Notes: generated by a model from the sequence alone, not told the origin. Positions 43,819 through 54,278 are shown, numbered from the stretch's first letter. The stretch is DNA of 64,000 bases from G965218495 sp965218495 (GCA_965218495.1 OZ244626.1:1178001-1242000); one strand, 5' to 3'. Program-made: numbers and translations.

Positions 43819-45742
43819 GTGCGCCAGGCTAACTGGCAGGATATAGCGGGTGAAAGTCCCGTGTTATGAAACTGAAACCAGGTACATATCTCCGCGAGCC
43901 GTGCGTGGCCACCCGTGAGGGTGGGCGCGAAGCGTCGGTAGCGGTGCGTGTGGCCAGGGTTATTGAGCACCGAAAAACATGTAATCTGGGTCGCCGAGGC
44001 TTTCAGCTCGGTCGAAGGCAACATGTTCGTCATCGCTATGGTGAGACGGCGGACAGGCCCACGGTGTCCGGGACCCCATGGACGCATGTACATATCTTGC
44101 TGGGACCTGGGAGATCTTCAACTCGCCCCGCGGTCGTGCGGGGCCGCAAAGGAAAGGCGCTTGCGCCGTAACCGGAGATGCACGAGTTGAAGAAGTCAGA
44201 TGATTCCATAAGAGCGATGAGCGCTGCGAACAAAGGAGCGAACGCTCCGGCGGAGTGGCGGGAGCGAAGGGGATCACCCAAGGGGAAACCGCGAAGTCCT
44301 CACACGCACCATGCGCAGAAATGGGCGCGCGTGTCCCAGGGGATTGAGCGGTTACGGGAGTTCGTGAAGCGAGACTCACAGGAACGTCTCACGACGCTAC
44401 TGCACCACATCAATGTAGAGTCACTCCAGACGGCTTTCCTCGCGCTTAAGCGCGATGCAGCCCCCGGCGTGGACGGCATGACGTGGAAGGCGTACGCGGA
44501 AGGACTGGAGGTCCGTCTGGCAGATCTTTGCCGGCGCGTACATAGCGGTGCGTATCGGGCGACCCCGTCCAGGCGGGTAGAGATACCTAAGCCGGACGGC
44601 GGTACACGACCGCTCGGCATTGCAGCATTGGAGGACAAGATCGTCCAGATGGCCGTGGTGAAATGCATCCTGACGCCGATCTACGAGGCGGAGTTTCGCG
44701 GTTTCAGTTATGGGTTCAGGCCGAAGCGCAGCGCGCACAACGCGTTGGACGCCTTGGCCTTTGTGATTGAGCGTCGCAAGGTCAACTACATTGTGGACGC
44801 CGACATACGCAAGTTCTTTGACACGGTAGACCAGGGGTGGTTAATTCGCTTCTTGGAGCATCGTATCGGGGATAAGCGCGTGATACGGCTGATCACCAAA
44901 TGGTTGAATGCGGGGGTTCTGGTAGAGGGAATACGGCAGGACAGTGAGGTAGGCACGCCGCAAGGCGCGGTCATCTCCCCGATTCTGGCCAACATCTATC
45001 TCCATTACGTGCTGGACCTGTGGGTTCAGCGGTGGCGCCAATCACGTCGAAGTGAGGGGGAGGTATACATCGTCCGCTATGCGGACGACTTCGTGGTGTG
45101 TTTCCAGTACAGAGGGGAGGCAAAGCGTTTTCTGCGTGCACTGCGAGATCGGCTCGAGAAATTCGGGCTGAGTCTGCATCCTGGCAAGACGCGCCTGATA
45201 GAATTTGGGCGTTTCGCCGAGGAAGACCGCAAGAGACGAGGGGAAGGCCGACCGGAGACGTTCGATTTCCTGGGCTTTACGCATTACTGTCGTAGAACCC
45301 GGAAGGGGCGATTTGGTCTGGGTCGAAAGCCGATTGCCATACGGATGGCCCGCTTTCTGAAGCGAGTCAAGGAGCAGTTGACCCGACGCATGCACCGGAA
45401 GGTGAGTGAAACGGGCAAGTGGCTGGGGCAGGTACTCAACGGCTGGCTGCAATACTATGCTGTGCCGACGAGTTGGCGCTACCTCCACCGCTGCTACAGA
45501 CGGCTTCGCTGGATATGGATGCGGGTACTGAGACGACGCTCCCAAAAGGACCGTACGTTTTGGGCAGACATGGAGGCGACCACTGCGAAATACTGGCCGG
45601 AGTTGACGATCCGACACCCATGGCCGGATGCACGGCTTACCGTCACGCGCGCCGGCGCAACCCGAGGGAGGAGCCGGATGCGTTAACGCGCTCGTCCGGA
45701 TCTGCGCGGGGGGCCTGGGGAGACCTGGGTCCCTACCGCGAT
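43819..45742 (+). mobile_element. Group II intron B, full length with reverse transcriptase
   Basis: 1924 nt. Starts GTGCG at 43819, immediately after the last base of intron A, and ends CCCTACCGCGAT at 45742. Domain V at 45671-45704 (GAGCCGGATGCGTTAACGCG, then CTCGTCCGGATCTG). It encodes the only reverse transcriptase in the window, in domain IV. The exon junction beyond it restores the ISNCY transposase frame. The 5' ribozyme part matches introns A and C with a handful of substitutions, so its protein may also serve those ORF-less relatives. Confidence 0.88.
44178..45686 (+). CDS. ltrA: Group II intron reverse transcriptase/maturase
   Basis: 502 residues. RT domain (~60-360): AAPGVDGMTWKAYAEGL, RPLGIAALEDKIVQMAV, FSYGFRPKRSAHNAL, TPQGAVISPILANIYLHYVLD, and the catalytic YADD in IVRYADDFVVCF (~300). 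A maturase X domain (~380-470) has GWLQYYAVPTSWRYLHRCYR. No C-terminal HNH endonuclease is visible, as in class C-like or other En-minus intron proteins. The stop at 45686 lies inside domain V (45671-45704), so the gene runs to the 3' ribozyme core. It acts in intron splicing and target-primed reverse transcription, on its own intron and perhaps on introns A and C. Confidence 0.92.
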   Translation: MHELKKSDDSIRAMSAANKGANAPAEWRERRGSPKGKPRSPHTHHAQKWARVSQGIERLREFVKRDSQERLTTLLHHINVESLQTAFLALKRDAAPGVDGMTWKAYAEGLEVRLADLCRRVHSGAYRATPSRRVEIPKPDGGTRPLGIAALEDKIVQMAVVKCILTPIYEAEFRGFSYGFRPKRSAHNALDALAFVIERRKVNYIVDADIRKFFDTVDQGWLIRFLEHRIGDKRVIRLITKWLNAGVLVEGIRQDSEVGTPQGAVISPILANIYLHYVLDLWVQRWRQSRRSEGEVYIVRYADDFVVCFQYRGEAKRFLRALRDRLEKFGLSLHPGKTRLIEFGRFAEEDRKRRGEGRPETFDFLGFTHYCRRTRKGRFGLGRKPIAIRMARFLKRVKEQLTRRMHRKVSETGKWLGQVLNGWLQYYAVPTSWRYLHRCYRRLRWIWMRVLRRRSQKDRTFWADMEATTAKYWPELTIRHPWPDARLTVTRAGATRGRSRMR

Positions 45743-46219
45743 GGCCTACCAGTTGCCGTGGTAGAAGATGAGCACCAGTTCATCTTGGCTTATCGCATCT
45801 TGTGGAACGAATCGGACACAGATGTGGCGGTGCCGATCATAGAAGCGGTGCAGGCGGCTTTCCCGGAGTTCAATACGTGCAGCTTTGACCGGGGCTTTCA
45901 CAGTATGAAGAATCGAGAAGCATTGGATACGCGGCTGGCGGTCAATGCGCTTCCGAAAAAGGGCAAGCTTTCTCTGGTGGAGCGAGCGCGGGAGCGTGCG
46001 CCTGCGTTCAAGGCAGCGCGGCAGCAGCATCCGGCCGTCGAATCGTGTCTGGCCAACTTTGGACTTCGCGGCGGTGCGCTCGTGCGGGAGAAGAGTCCGG
46101 AGAACTTCGCGCTGATGGCGAGCCTGTCGGTGCTGGCGGTCAACGTGCACCGGCTGGGCTGCCTGGTGCGCGACCAGGAACGGGCACGCATAAGGCGTCG
46201 GCGAAAGCGCGCGGCGTAG
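45743..46219 (+). pseudogene. ISNCY-type transposase, 3' exon
   Basis: 158 codons plus stop, starting GLPVAVVEDEHQFI in frame with the 5' exon once introns A and B are removed. It carries the C-terminal catalytic part: ESDTDVAVPIIEAV, FNTCSFDRGFHSMKNREAL, VNALPKKGKL, ARQQHPAVESCLANFGLRGG and LAVNVHRLGCLVRDQERAR. No start of its own. Confidence 0.85.
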
Positions 46220-46449
46220 GCCCCCTACCACCTCGCAGACAGGCCCCAATCATAGGCCCCGCACAAGGTGTAAGGGACACGTACGCCCTCCCGATAGGAA
46301 TACAACCCCATTCGAGCCGCAAACTGCCCGAGCGCGTACGCAAGAGACGCCAGCTTGGCCGAAACACTCGAAGCAGACCGTGGCCGAACTCAAAAAACGA
46401 CTGCACCTACGCGCCCTATGCCCGGCAAAGTGGGGGGTTCGGTCAATCA

Positions 46450-47979
46450 CTAATTGACTACAACAAGGCGGCCTGCGACCACGGCAGCTCCTGCTGCTGA
46501 AAGCGCGCGCACCCGGTAGAAGTACATACCGGAGGGAAGGCGAGCACCGTCTAACCGGACACTTCGCCTCCAGCCGGCGTCAATACCTTCTGCCGGCGTC
46601 AAAACGACCGTCCGGCCCAGGATGTCGGTCACCGCTACACTAACCTTGGCATGCCACGGCAGGTTGAAGACAATGTGCGTTGTTCCCCGAAAGGGGTTGG
46701 GGTAGTTGCCACGCAAGGCAAAAACCTCAGGTATCTCCTTGCGGTCCACATCCGTCGGGGAAAACACGCTAATCGCAAACGCCAAACTTGCGCTTTCCGC
46801 AGCCACATCCGTCGCTGTGTACGTGTACGTCGTGGCGGCCGCAACTACCGTCGGCGTCCCACTGATAGTCCGTGTGGCAGCGTCAAAGACCAAACCTGCG
46901 GGCAATGCGGGCGTGAGCGCATACGCAACAGGCGACACTCCGCCCGTTGCTTCGGGCAGGACAAGGGGAGCAATGGCTTGTGCGCGCAGATACGACTGAT
47001 CTGCGACAAACGCCCCGCCAAACGAAAGGGGGGAGCAGGAGGGACCGGAAGTTTCGGGAATGGAATTCAGCCACGCCTGAAAGGCCGCATCCGACGGGGC
47101 ACAAAGATCCTGCCCTCCAAAATGGAAGGACTCCAATTCCGTCAGGTTAGTCAGAGTTAAGGGCAATGCTCCAGTAAGACTGTTGTCGTTCAAATCAAGC
47201 CGCTGCAGCTGCGCGAGTTGCCCCAACTCCGGCGGGACGGGGCCCGTAAGACTGTTGGAGCTCAACCAAAGCCATTGCAGCTGCCCGAGCTGCCCCAACT
47301 CCGGCGGGATGGAGCCCGAAAGACTGTTGGAGAACAAAAAAAGCGTTCGCAGCCGCCCGAGCTGCCCCAACTCCGGCGGGATGGAGCCCGAAAGACTGTT
47401 GTTGGACAAAGAAAGTGATTGCAGCCGCGTGAGCCGCCCCAACTCCGGCGGGATGGAGCCCGAAAGACTGTTGTTGGACAAAGAAAGTGATTGCAGCCGC
47501 GCGAGCCGCCCCAACTCCGGCGGGATGGAGCCCGAAAGACTGTTGTTGCTCAAAGAAAGCCATTGCAGCTGCGCGAGCTGTCCCAACTCCGGCGGGATCG
47601 CGCCCGAAAGACTGTTGCTGCCCAAAAAAAGCCATCGCAGCTGCGCGAGCTGTCCCAGCTCCGGCGGGATCGCGCCCGAAAGACTGTTGTCGTACAAAAA
47701 AAGCGTTCGCAGCCGCGCGAGCCGCCCCAACTCCGGCGGGATGGGGCCCGAAAGACTGTTGTTGTACAAACGAAGCCCACTCAGTTGCGTGAGCTGCCCC
47801 AACTCCGGCGGGATGGAGCCCGAAAGACTGTTGTTGTACAAACGAAGCCCACTCAGTTGCGTGAGCTGCCCCAACTCCGGCGGGATGGAGCCCGAAAGAC
47901 TGTTGTCGTGCAAAGAAAGTGAGTGCAGCAGCGCGAGCTGCCCCAACTCCGGTGGGATCGGGCCCGTAAGGCTGTTGCT
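46450..47979 (-). pseudogene. Protease/LRR protein copy 2, 3' part (LRRs, Ig-like module, T9SS domain)
   Basis: 509 codons plus stop: about 12 LRRs (NNSLSGSIPPELGQL), the Cys cap, the He_PIG module and the T9SS domain (RGNYPNPFRGTTHI..SGMYFYRV). Nearly identical at the C-terminus to the intact protease at 35636. It lacks a start because the IS1380 element 2 is inserted just upstream in the LRR array. Removing that element joins SLS to SNSLTG in frame with 50363-51070. Confidence 0.9.
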
Positions 47980-47984
47980 GGACA

Positions 47985-50362
47985 CCCATCTAATTCATTC
48001 AGACATTGGTGCCGTGGTGCTTTGGGGTCAGAGTTATTATCTGTTGGGCAGAGAATACGCAGACTATCATGTGTTTCACAGTCCACTTGGCTCGATTCAG
48101 CGGTCTGGATTGAATAAGTTGATCCGAGGCTACTGGGTGAACGCGCGCATGGTGCTTCGGCGGAGCCTTTTGACGCCCTTTTTCGCCTGAGTCGGACAGT
48201 CGGAGGCCAGGTTCTGGTGCGCTTCAAAGGTGCGCTGCAGCGAAGCCGGTGCACCATCGCTTACGGGGTGTACCTGCGTCTACGGTACCGGTACTTGGAT
48301 CGGCAGTCTGCTGCGGTAATGCTGCGTATCACCAGGCGCGAACGATAAGCCTGTGCACTGCAGGCATGCGCAGCGCTCACGCAGCACCGTGGGGCGGTCA
48401 GGCTGCGGCATTACCGGAGCCTATGGGCCTGAAGAGCGTTTCACCACCATCGCTAAACTAATATCCGGTATGGCTTTTAAGCGGACTGTATCCTTTAACG
48501 GATCGGTGAGAATCGAGGGCTCCAACAAGGAGTCGCTCTCCTCTGACGGCGGTGCCCTCATCGGGCGCGAGCTACTAGACGCCACCCACCTGGGGGAGCG
48601 CCTCGCGGAGGAGCTGACCGATTATCGCGACCAGCGACGCTGCACCCATAGCCTGGCGAAGCTGCTGGTGCAGTGGCTGATCTTGCTCGTGCAAGGCTGG
48701 GGGCACCAGCGCGATAGCCAGGATATGCGGCACGATCCGACCGTGCGTGTGACCACTTCGTTGAAGCGGAGCACGGCCGCGTACACCGCGGAACACGGCG
48801 TGGCTTCGCAGCCCACCCTCTCCCGGCTGCTGGGGATGCTGAGTCTCCAATGCAATCTGGCCGCCGTGGGCCGGATGGTAACCAAGCTTGGCTTGGAGCA
48901 CTTGCTGGTGCGCAACGGTGGCAGGCGCTACCATACGCTGGTGATCGATGTGGATGGGATGCCTATCGATACCCACGGTCGTCAGCAGGGCAGCGCGTAC
49001 AACGGGCACTACCGACGCACCATCTATCAGGCGCTGATCGCCGTTTGCGGGGAAACGGGCGACATTTTGGGCGGAATGTTGCACCCGGGCAACCGGCATA
49101 TTGTACGGGGTTGCCACGACTTCATCCTTAAGATTGCCAGGCGGGCCCGCAAGCATGTGGCCGATCGCGTAATCGTACGGCTTGACGCGGGCTTTAATGA
49201 CGGGAAGCTCTGCACGAAGCTGGAGCGGGCCGACATCGGCTATGTGATGCGCCTGAAAAAGAACAACGTGTTGCGGAACCTGGCGGCACCGCACGTGAAA
49301 GCGGGATGGTGCTTGACGTACCAGTACTTCGAGTTGGCGTATCAGGCGCAGTCATGGCACTGCGAACGTCGCGTGGTCTTGGTGATCCCACCGCATACCA
49401 GCACCCTTTATCCGGACTGTTACTTCTTGATCACCAACCTGAGTCTGGCGGACTACCCCTCGGCGCAGCTTTCACGATGCTACCGCAAGAGAGGCAAGGC
49501 CGAAAAGCACTTGGGTGAGCTGAAGGCGGCCTGCCCGCTGGCGCTGTCTTCTTCGCCTCGCAGGCGTGCACAGGCAGGTGGCGGTGCGGACATAGCGGTG
49601 CCCGCAGCGGAGGAAGGGGACGTGTCCGCACGGAACGCAGCCCTGTTCCTGCTGAACCTGCTGGCGTACGGGCTGCTGCATGTGGCGCGCAGCAATTTGC
49701 ATGTGCCCCAGCGTCCGTACATGAGCTTGACAACCTTTCGGAAAAAGTATCTCAAAGTGGGCGTTCGGCTCGTTCGGCACGCCCGCTACCTGACGTTCCT
49801 GGTAGCAGACTGCGCGGCACGGAGATGGGCCCGGTATTGGGAGCGCTTCGACGAAATGCAGTGGGTGATTATTCCCGAGCGCTGTTAGCGGCGGGATCAG
49901 CAGCGCCTCCACTTCCGTTCGCGCGCAGAAGCGCATCCAAAACGGACACTACATAGTGCACGTGCAGGCAGGGTAGGTCCTGTCCACACCAAACGGCCTC
50001 AAAAGCAGAGCGTTCAACACACCTTTGGCCCCTCCTTAGCTTCCGCGGCAGCCCAGCGGACCTTTGACTACCCGAAAATCGCCCACAATAGCCCTCCGTA
50101 AGGCTTGCAATGGGCTGGGGATCGCCCCATTCAGCCCCCCAATGGCCTTGATGAAATAAACCGGGAGCATGAGCTTTCCGGGGCGAGCTCACATTGCCGG
50201 CGGCTTAGGGGGGCACCATAGCGTGACAACGCACCCGGCAGCGTAAAATGGCCCGATGTCGACGACGAACGCGGGACGCCAGCCGTACCTACTAAAGCCC
50301 TAGCCACCTTCGGCACAGTGGCCTCCAAGGGCCGTTGCAGGGTATATAGTGAATTAATTGGG
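47985..50362 (+). mobile_element. IS1380-family element 2, inside the LRR array of protease copy 2
   Basis: 2378 bp with 5-bp target duplication GGACA (47980-47984 and 50363-50367). Ends are similar inverted repeats, CCCATCTAATTCATTC against CCCAATTAATTCACTA. Besides the transposase gene it has ~485 bp before and ~470 bp after it with no supported gene, making it longer than typical for the family. Deleting it and one target copy rejoins two LRR segments in frame. Confidence 0.82.
48470..49888 (+). CDS. IS1380-family transposase (element 2)
   Basis: 472 residues from ATG 48470 (MAFKRTVSFNGSVRIEGS). Earlier in-frame codons lack family resemblance. DDE features: SSDGGALIGRELLDATHLG, VIDVDGMPIDTHGRQQGSAY with NGHYRRTIYQALI, VRLDAGFNDGKLCT, and the Glu helix KRGKAEKHLGELKAA. 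Only distantly similar to element 1 transposase, so the two elements arrived independently. Confidence 0.9.
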   Translation: MAFKRTVSFNGSVRIEGSNKESLSSDGGALIGRELLDATHLGERLAEELTDYRDQRRCTHSLAKLLVQWLILLVQGWGHQRDSQDMRHDPTVRVTTSLKRSTAAYTAEHGVASQPTLSRLLGMLSLQCNLAAVGRMVTKLGLEHLLVRNGGRRYHTLVIDVDGMPIDTHGRQQGSAYNGHYRRTIYQALIAVCGETGDILGGMLHPGNRHIVRGCHDFILKIARRARKHVADRVIVRLDAGFNDGKLCTKLERADIGYVMRLKKNNVLRNLAAPHVKAGWCLTYQYFELAYQAQSWHCERRVVLVIPPHTSTLYPDCYFLITNLSLADYPSAQLSRCYRKRGKAEKHLGELKAACPLALSSSPRRRAQAGGGADIAVPAAEEGDVSARNAALFLLNLLAYGLLHVARSNLHVPQRPYMSLTTFRKKYLKVGVRLVRHARYLTFLVADCAARRWARYWERFDEMQWVIIPERC

Positions 50363-51070
50363 GGACAGGCTCAGGCTATACAGTTGCGTGAGCTGCCCCA
50401 ACTCCGGCGGGATGGAGCCCGAAAGACTGGCGTTGCTTAAACGAAGCTCTTGCAATGATGCGAGCTGCCCCAACTCCGGCGGGATGGGACCCGTAAGGCT
50501 GTTGTCGTACAAATAAAGCTCTTTCAGCCGCCTGAGCTGCCCCAACTCCGGCGGGATGGGACCCGTAAGGCTGGCGTTGAACAAATCTAGCGTTTGCAGC
50601 TGCGCGAGCTGCCCCAACTCCGGCGGGATGGGACCCGTAAGGCTGGCGTTGCTTAAACGAAGCTCTTGCAATGATGTGAGCTGCCCCAACTCTGGCGGGA
50701 TGGGACCCGTAAGGCTGTTGCCGCCTAAAGAAAGTTCTTGCAACTGCCCGAGCTGTCCCAATTCGGGCGGGATAGGGCCCGTAAGACTGTTTTTGCTTAA
50801 ACGAAGCTCTTGCAACTGTTCGAGCTGCCCCAGCTCCGGCGGGATCGGGCCCGTAAGACTGTTGTCGTACAAATAAAGCTCTTGCAGCTGCGCGAGCTGC
50901 CCCAACCCCGGCGGGATCGGGCCCGTAAGGACATTGCTCCCGAGGAATAAGCGACGAAGCCCACTTAGTTTTTGCCAGCCGTTGTCGGGTAGCGCTCCCG
51001 CCAGGTTGTTTTTCTGTAACGAGACGCCGAATACTTGACCGTTTGCCACGGTTAGACCCCACCACCTACC
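50363..51070 (-). pseudogene. Protease/LRR protein copy 2, middle part (LRRs)
   Basis: 236 codons beginning GRWWGLTVANGQVFG right after the intron and ending LYSLSLS at the IS1380 border. It holds about nine LRRs (NNLAGALPDNG, SNVLTGPIPPGLG, NASLTGPIPPELG). The residue after the intron is Gly (GGT) where the intact paralogue has Asp (GAT). In frame with the flanking parts once insertions are removed. Confidence 0.88.
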
Positions 51071-52397
51071 ATCCATCGGGATAGGGAGGGGCCTCACGGC
51101 CCCCACCCTCCCACACCACCGTGCGTACGGGTCCGTACACGGCGGTTCAATGGACTTGAGCGAACCGGCTTGGGTGCCAAGGCCACCAGGCCGAGCGTGC
51201 CGGGAGTTCGGGTTCGGGTTGCGCCGCGCGAACTTCGGTCCCTTCCTCATGGGCTCCACCGGATTCACCGGGGCTGTCCCACGTGAAAGGCAGCGTTAGC
51301 TGGATATTCTGCCGCATTGGTCGCATGAGCTTCCCGTCCTACTACCCCTGTCCATTGTTCGGGCCTTCGTCAGCTGTGCCGACTACTTTGCCCTCTGCTG
51401 ACTTCTGCGTTGCGATCACATGCCTTGCGACACGTTCAGTCCGGCTTGGCCGGACACAACGCAGATCTCCCAGGGTAAGACCAACCGCCTTCCCCGCACA
51501 CCTGCCGAATGTACCACCCCGACGCATAGATGACGCGGACTTTGCGATAACCGGCTCGCTCGTCCGATCGGGTAGGCCTCGTATTCGGTTCTTGTTCATC
51601 AGGTCGCGGGTTTGCTACACGCTTCCTTCAGACCCCGCCTCGCGGCGACGCCCTTGCGCTTCGCTAATCCTTCGCCGTCATCTGGCTGGATAGAGGACTT
51701 TCACCTCCAAGCTGTTGACCATGCCTGGCACACCGGTAGCCCCCAGGTTTCCCCGGGGGCCCCGGACAGATCCGGACGTGCGCGCTAACGCATCCGGCTC
51801 CTCCCTTGGGTCGCGCTGCCGCGCATGACGTTAGCAGGTCGGCAAGCCGACCCGCAGCCGTAACCGATTCATCCCTGGGACGCGCAAAATCCGGCACTGA
51901 GTCCGGTACGTGTGGGACTGCACGATTTCCCCTTGGGTGCGACGCTTCGCTCCACTGACTCCGCCACGAGGGCACCCCCGCTTTGTTCGTCGGCTTCACA
52001 GCTACGTATCGTCGCATCTGACTTCTCCTTGCCGTACGTCCTCCGCTCGGCTTTCGCCTTGGCTTTGGCGGCCCCGCCCGTAGCGCTGGGCAACAAGAAG
52101 ATCTCCCAGGTCCCAGCAGGATATGTACATGCGTCCATGGGGTCCCGGACACCGTGGGCCTGTCCGCCGTCTCACCATAACGATGACGGACATGTTGCCT
52201 TCGACCGAGCTGAAAGCCTCGGCGACCCAGATTACATGTTTTTCGGTGCTCAATAACCCTGGCCACACGCACCGCTACCGACGCTTCGCGCCCACCCTCA
52301 CGGGTGGCCACGCACGGCTCGCGGAGATATGTACCTGGTTTCAGTTTCATAACACGGGACTTTCACCCGCTATATCCTGCCAGTTAGCCTGGCGCAC
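51071..52397 (-). mobile_element. Group II intron C (ORF-less) in protease copy 2
   Basis: Reading the minus strand, it starts GTGCG at 52397 right after GAGGAGTTG and shares essentially its whole sequence with intron A. Its last bases, GCTACCG|GGAT, are split by intron D; without D it is 668 nt, exactly the IS-free length of intron A. No reverse transcriptase. Removing it restores the frame ..EEL-GRWWG.. of the protease gene. Confidence 0.88.
51075..51733 (-). mobile_element. Group II intron D (ORF-less), nested in intron C (twintron)
   Basis: On the minus strand it starts GTGTGCCAGG at 51733 (GUGYG consensus; early segment GAGGTGAAAGTCC parallels GGGTGAAAGTCC of introns A-C) and ends CCCTATCCCGAT at 51075. 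Domain V is the segment from GAACCGCCGTGTACGG through CGCACGGTGGTGT. It is 659 nt, belongs to a different intron type from A-C, and has no reverse transcriptase. It sits four bases from the 3' end of intron C. A decayed 3' end of the same type is at 12954-13012. Confidence 0.78.
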
Positions 52398-54266
52398 CAA
52401 CTCCTCTATGTCGGTAACTGGCAGAGCATCCCAGTTGTCATTCCGAACCCAGCTAGCGCCATCTGTCGCATCGTACAAGGTCAGCAGTCCTTCCTGGAGC
52501 TCCCGGGCGTCTTGGTTAAAGGTCAGATAGAGAAAGTCCGGCGAGTCTTCAAACGCGCCATCTCGAATGCGCGTGTGAATGAGCGCTAAATGGTTGGATG
52601 GCGCATTGGATGCGACCTCAATGCTGAATTCAACGGATATGCTGTCGCCGCTGGCGAGTCCCCCGATGGTGTGCTCGACCGGCGAAACAGCAAGATACTG
52701 CCCATCCTGGGGCTGCAAGGCAATCTGCAAGCCGGTGGCACCGGCCAGGTAGTTAATGAAGGTGGCTTCAATGGTTACCGTCTCGCCCGAGTTAATTGCT
52801 CCGTCGTTGCCGCTGACCGTCCACGTCCATCGCTTGAGGCGCACCGCAGGGTACTGTGGCACCCCCAGCGCGGCCTCGGCATTGACATAGCCGCCCCCCA
52901 GCGCCCCGGCGGGGAAGCCCGGGTTGTCATCATCAATAGATTCGCTGGTAAGCCGGACCTGTTCGCGGATCTGGTCCAGCGTCATGGACGGAGACCTGGT
53001 CTTCACAAGCGCAGCTAACCCGGCGACCAGGGGACTTGAAAAAGACGTGCCGTTTGCAGGCCTATATGCGCCGTCGGGGGCTGTCGAATTGATGGCCACG
53101 CCCGGTGCATAGACATCTATCGGCGTACCGTAGTTCGAGAACCCAGCTTTCCTTCGGGAGTCCTTGTCCGTCGCTCCAACCGCAAGCACCCTTGGATAAC
53201 CGCCCGGGTGGTACGGAAAGTCCATGAGGCTCAGGTTGTCATTGCCTCCCGCAGCGACCACAAGGGCGCCGAGGTCGGTGGCCGCTGCCACGACATCGCG
53301 CCCATACGCTCTAGCGCCATAGCCGCCCCAGCTGGCATTTATGATGTCGGCTCCATTCGCAGCGGCATAAAGGATCCCGTCGTAACCCCAGCAAATGCGT
53401 CTATCACCTGTGAGACATCCCGCATTGATCAACATGAGTTCGGCATTCCAACTGGCGCCTGCGATACCTATCCCGTTGTCGGTCACCGCTCCGGCTGCGC
53501 CGGCAGAGGCCGTGCCGTGCCAGGCGTTGCCCGGTGTCGCTGGCAGCCCGGTAGGGTCATTGTCCGTGTCATCCTCATTGGCAAAGTTGGCGCCATGCAC
53601 GTCATCAATAAAGCCGTTCTGGTCATCGTCTATGCCATTGTCCGCAATCTCTCCACTGTTCGTCCACACATTGCCCAGCAGGTCCTCGTGGCGCCAGTCC
53701 GTGCCTCCGTCAACGATGGCGATTACGATCGGCGGATTGCCTTCTGATCCCTTTACGATTTCCCAGGCTTGCGGCATGCGCATATGGCGCAAGTGCGTCT
53801 GATCGCCGTACATAGGGTCATTCGGATCCACTTGCACAGCATCGATACGGTGCATAAACAGCGGTTCCGCATAGGCCACCCCCGGAGCCCTGCCCAGCCA
53901 TGCGGCTACCCGAAACGGGTCTTCATCCGATGCGTAGCGCAGGTAGAAGGTGCGTCGTAGCGCGGCCAGGGAGCGGACGGTTCCGGGGTCCGGCATCAGA
54001 TGGTCTAGAAAGGGAGCTACGCGGGTGAGGGCGTGCGCCCGGTAGCGCGTAGCGACACGGTCAAACGCTGCCAGCCCCGTCACGGATGCTCCATCCTGAA
54101 CAGCTACACCAGGCTCAAACTGCACGACCACGATCCCCGGCTGGGGGATCCCCACACGCTTGCTGTCCTGGGCAGGCGAGGTGGAAACAACTACGCAAGC
54201 GCAGACAGCCAGGAATGGAAGCTTCCACAGGAGGCTGCTGTTCAGCATGGGCTGGTGAATGTCCAT
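52398..54266 (-). pseudogene. Protease/LRR protein copy 2, 5' part (signal peptide and S8 protease domain)
   Basis: 623 codons, almost identical to residues 1-623 of the intact protease at 35636-39454. Catalytic Asp (IVDGGTDW), Ser (ANGTSFSSP) and Asn are unchanged; around the catalytic His the sequence reads NAWHGTASAG instead of NAWHGTGVAG, and several other changes cluster there. After codon 623 the frame runs into intron C and stops after 16 codons (same tail as at 41399). Even unspliced, it could make a protease without LRR or T9SS parts. Confidence 0.88.
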
Positions 54267-54278
54267 GGCTTTTACCTG

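Larger units (their letters stand above)
40238..46440. mobile_element. ISNCY-type insertion sequence interrupted by two group II introns
   Basis: Approximate span of an insertion sequence whose transposase gene (40392-41348 plus 45743-46219) is split by tandem group II introns A and B. The outer ends are estimates from where similarity to the flanking surface-protein loci stops; I could not identify terminal repeats. Confidence 0.5.

Noticed and set aside
45419..46219. A 266-codon frame spanning the end of intron B and the ISNCY 3' exon
   Set aside because: Only the part after 45743 is transposase; the upstream part is an overlapping frame of the reverse transcriptase and domain V-VI.
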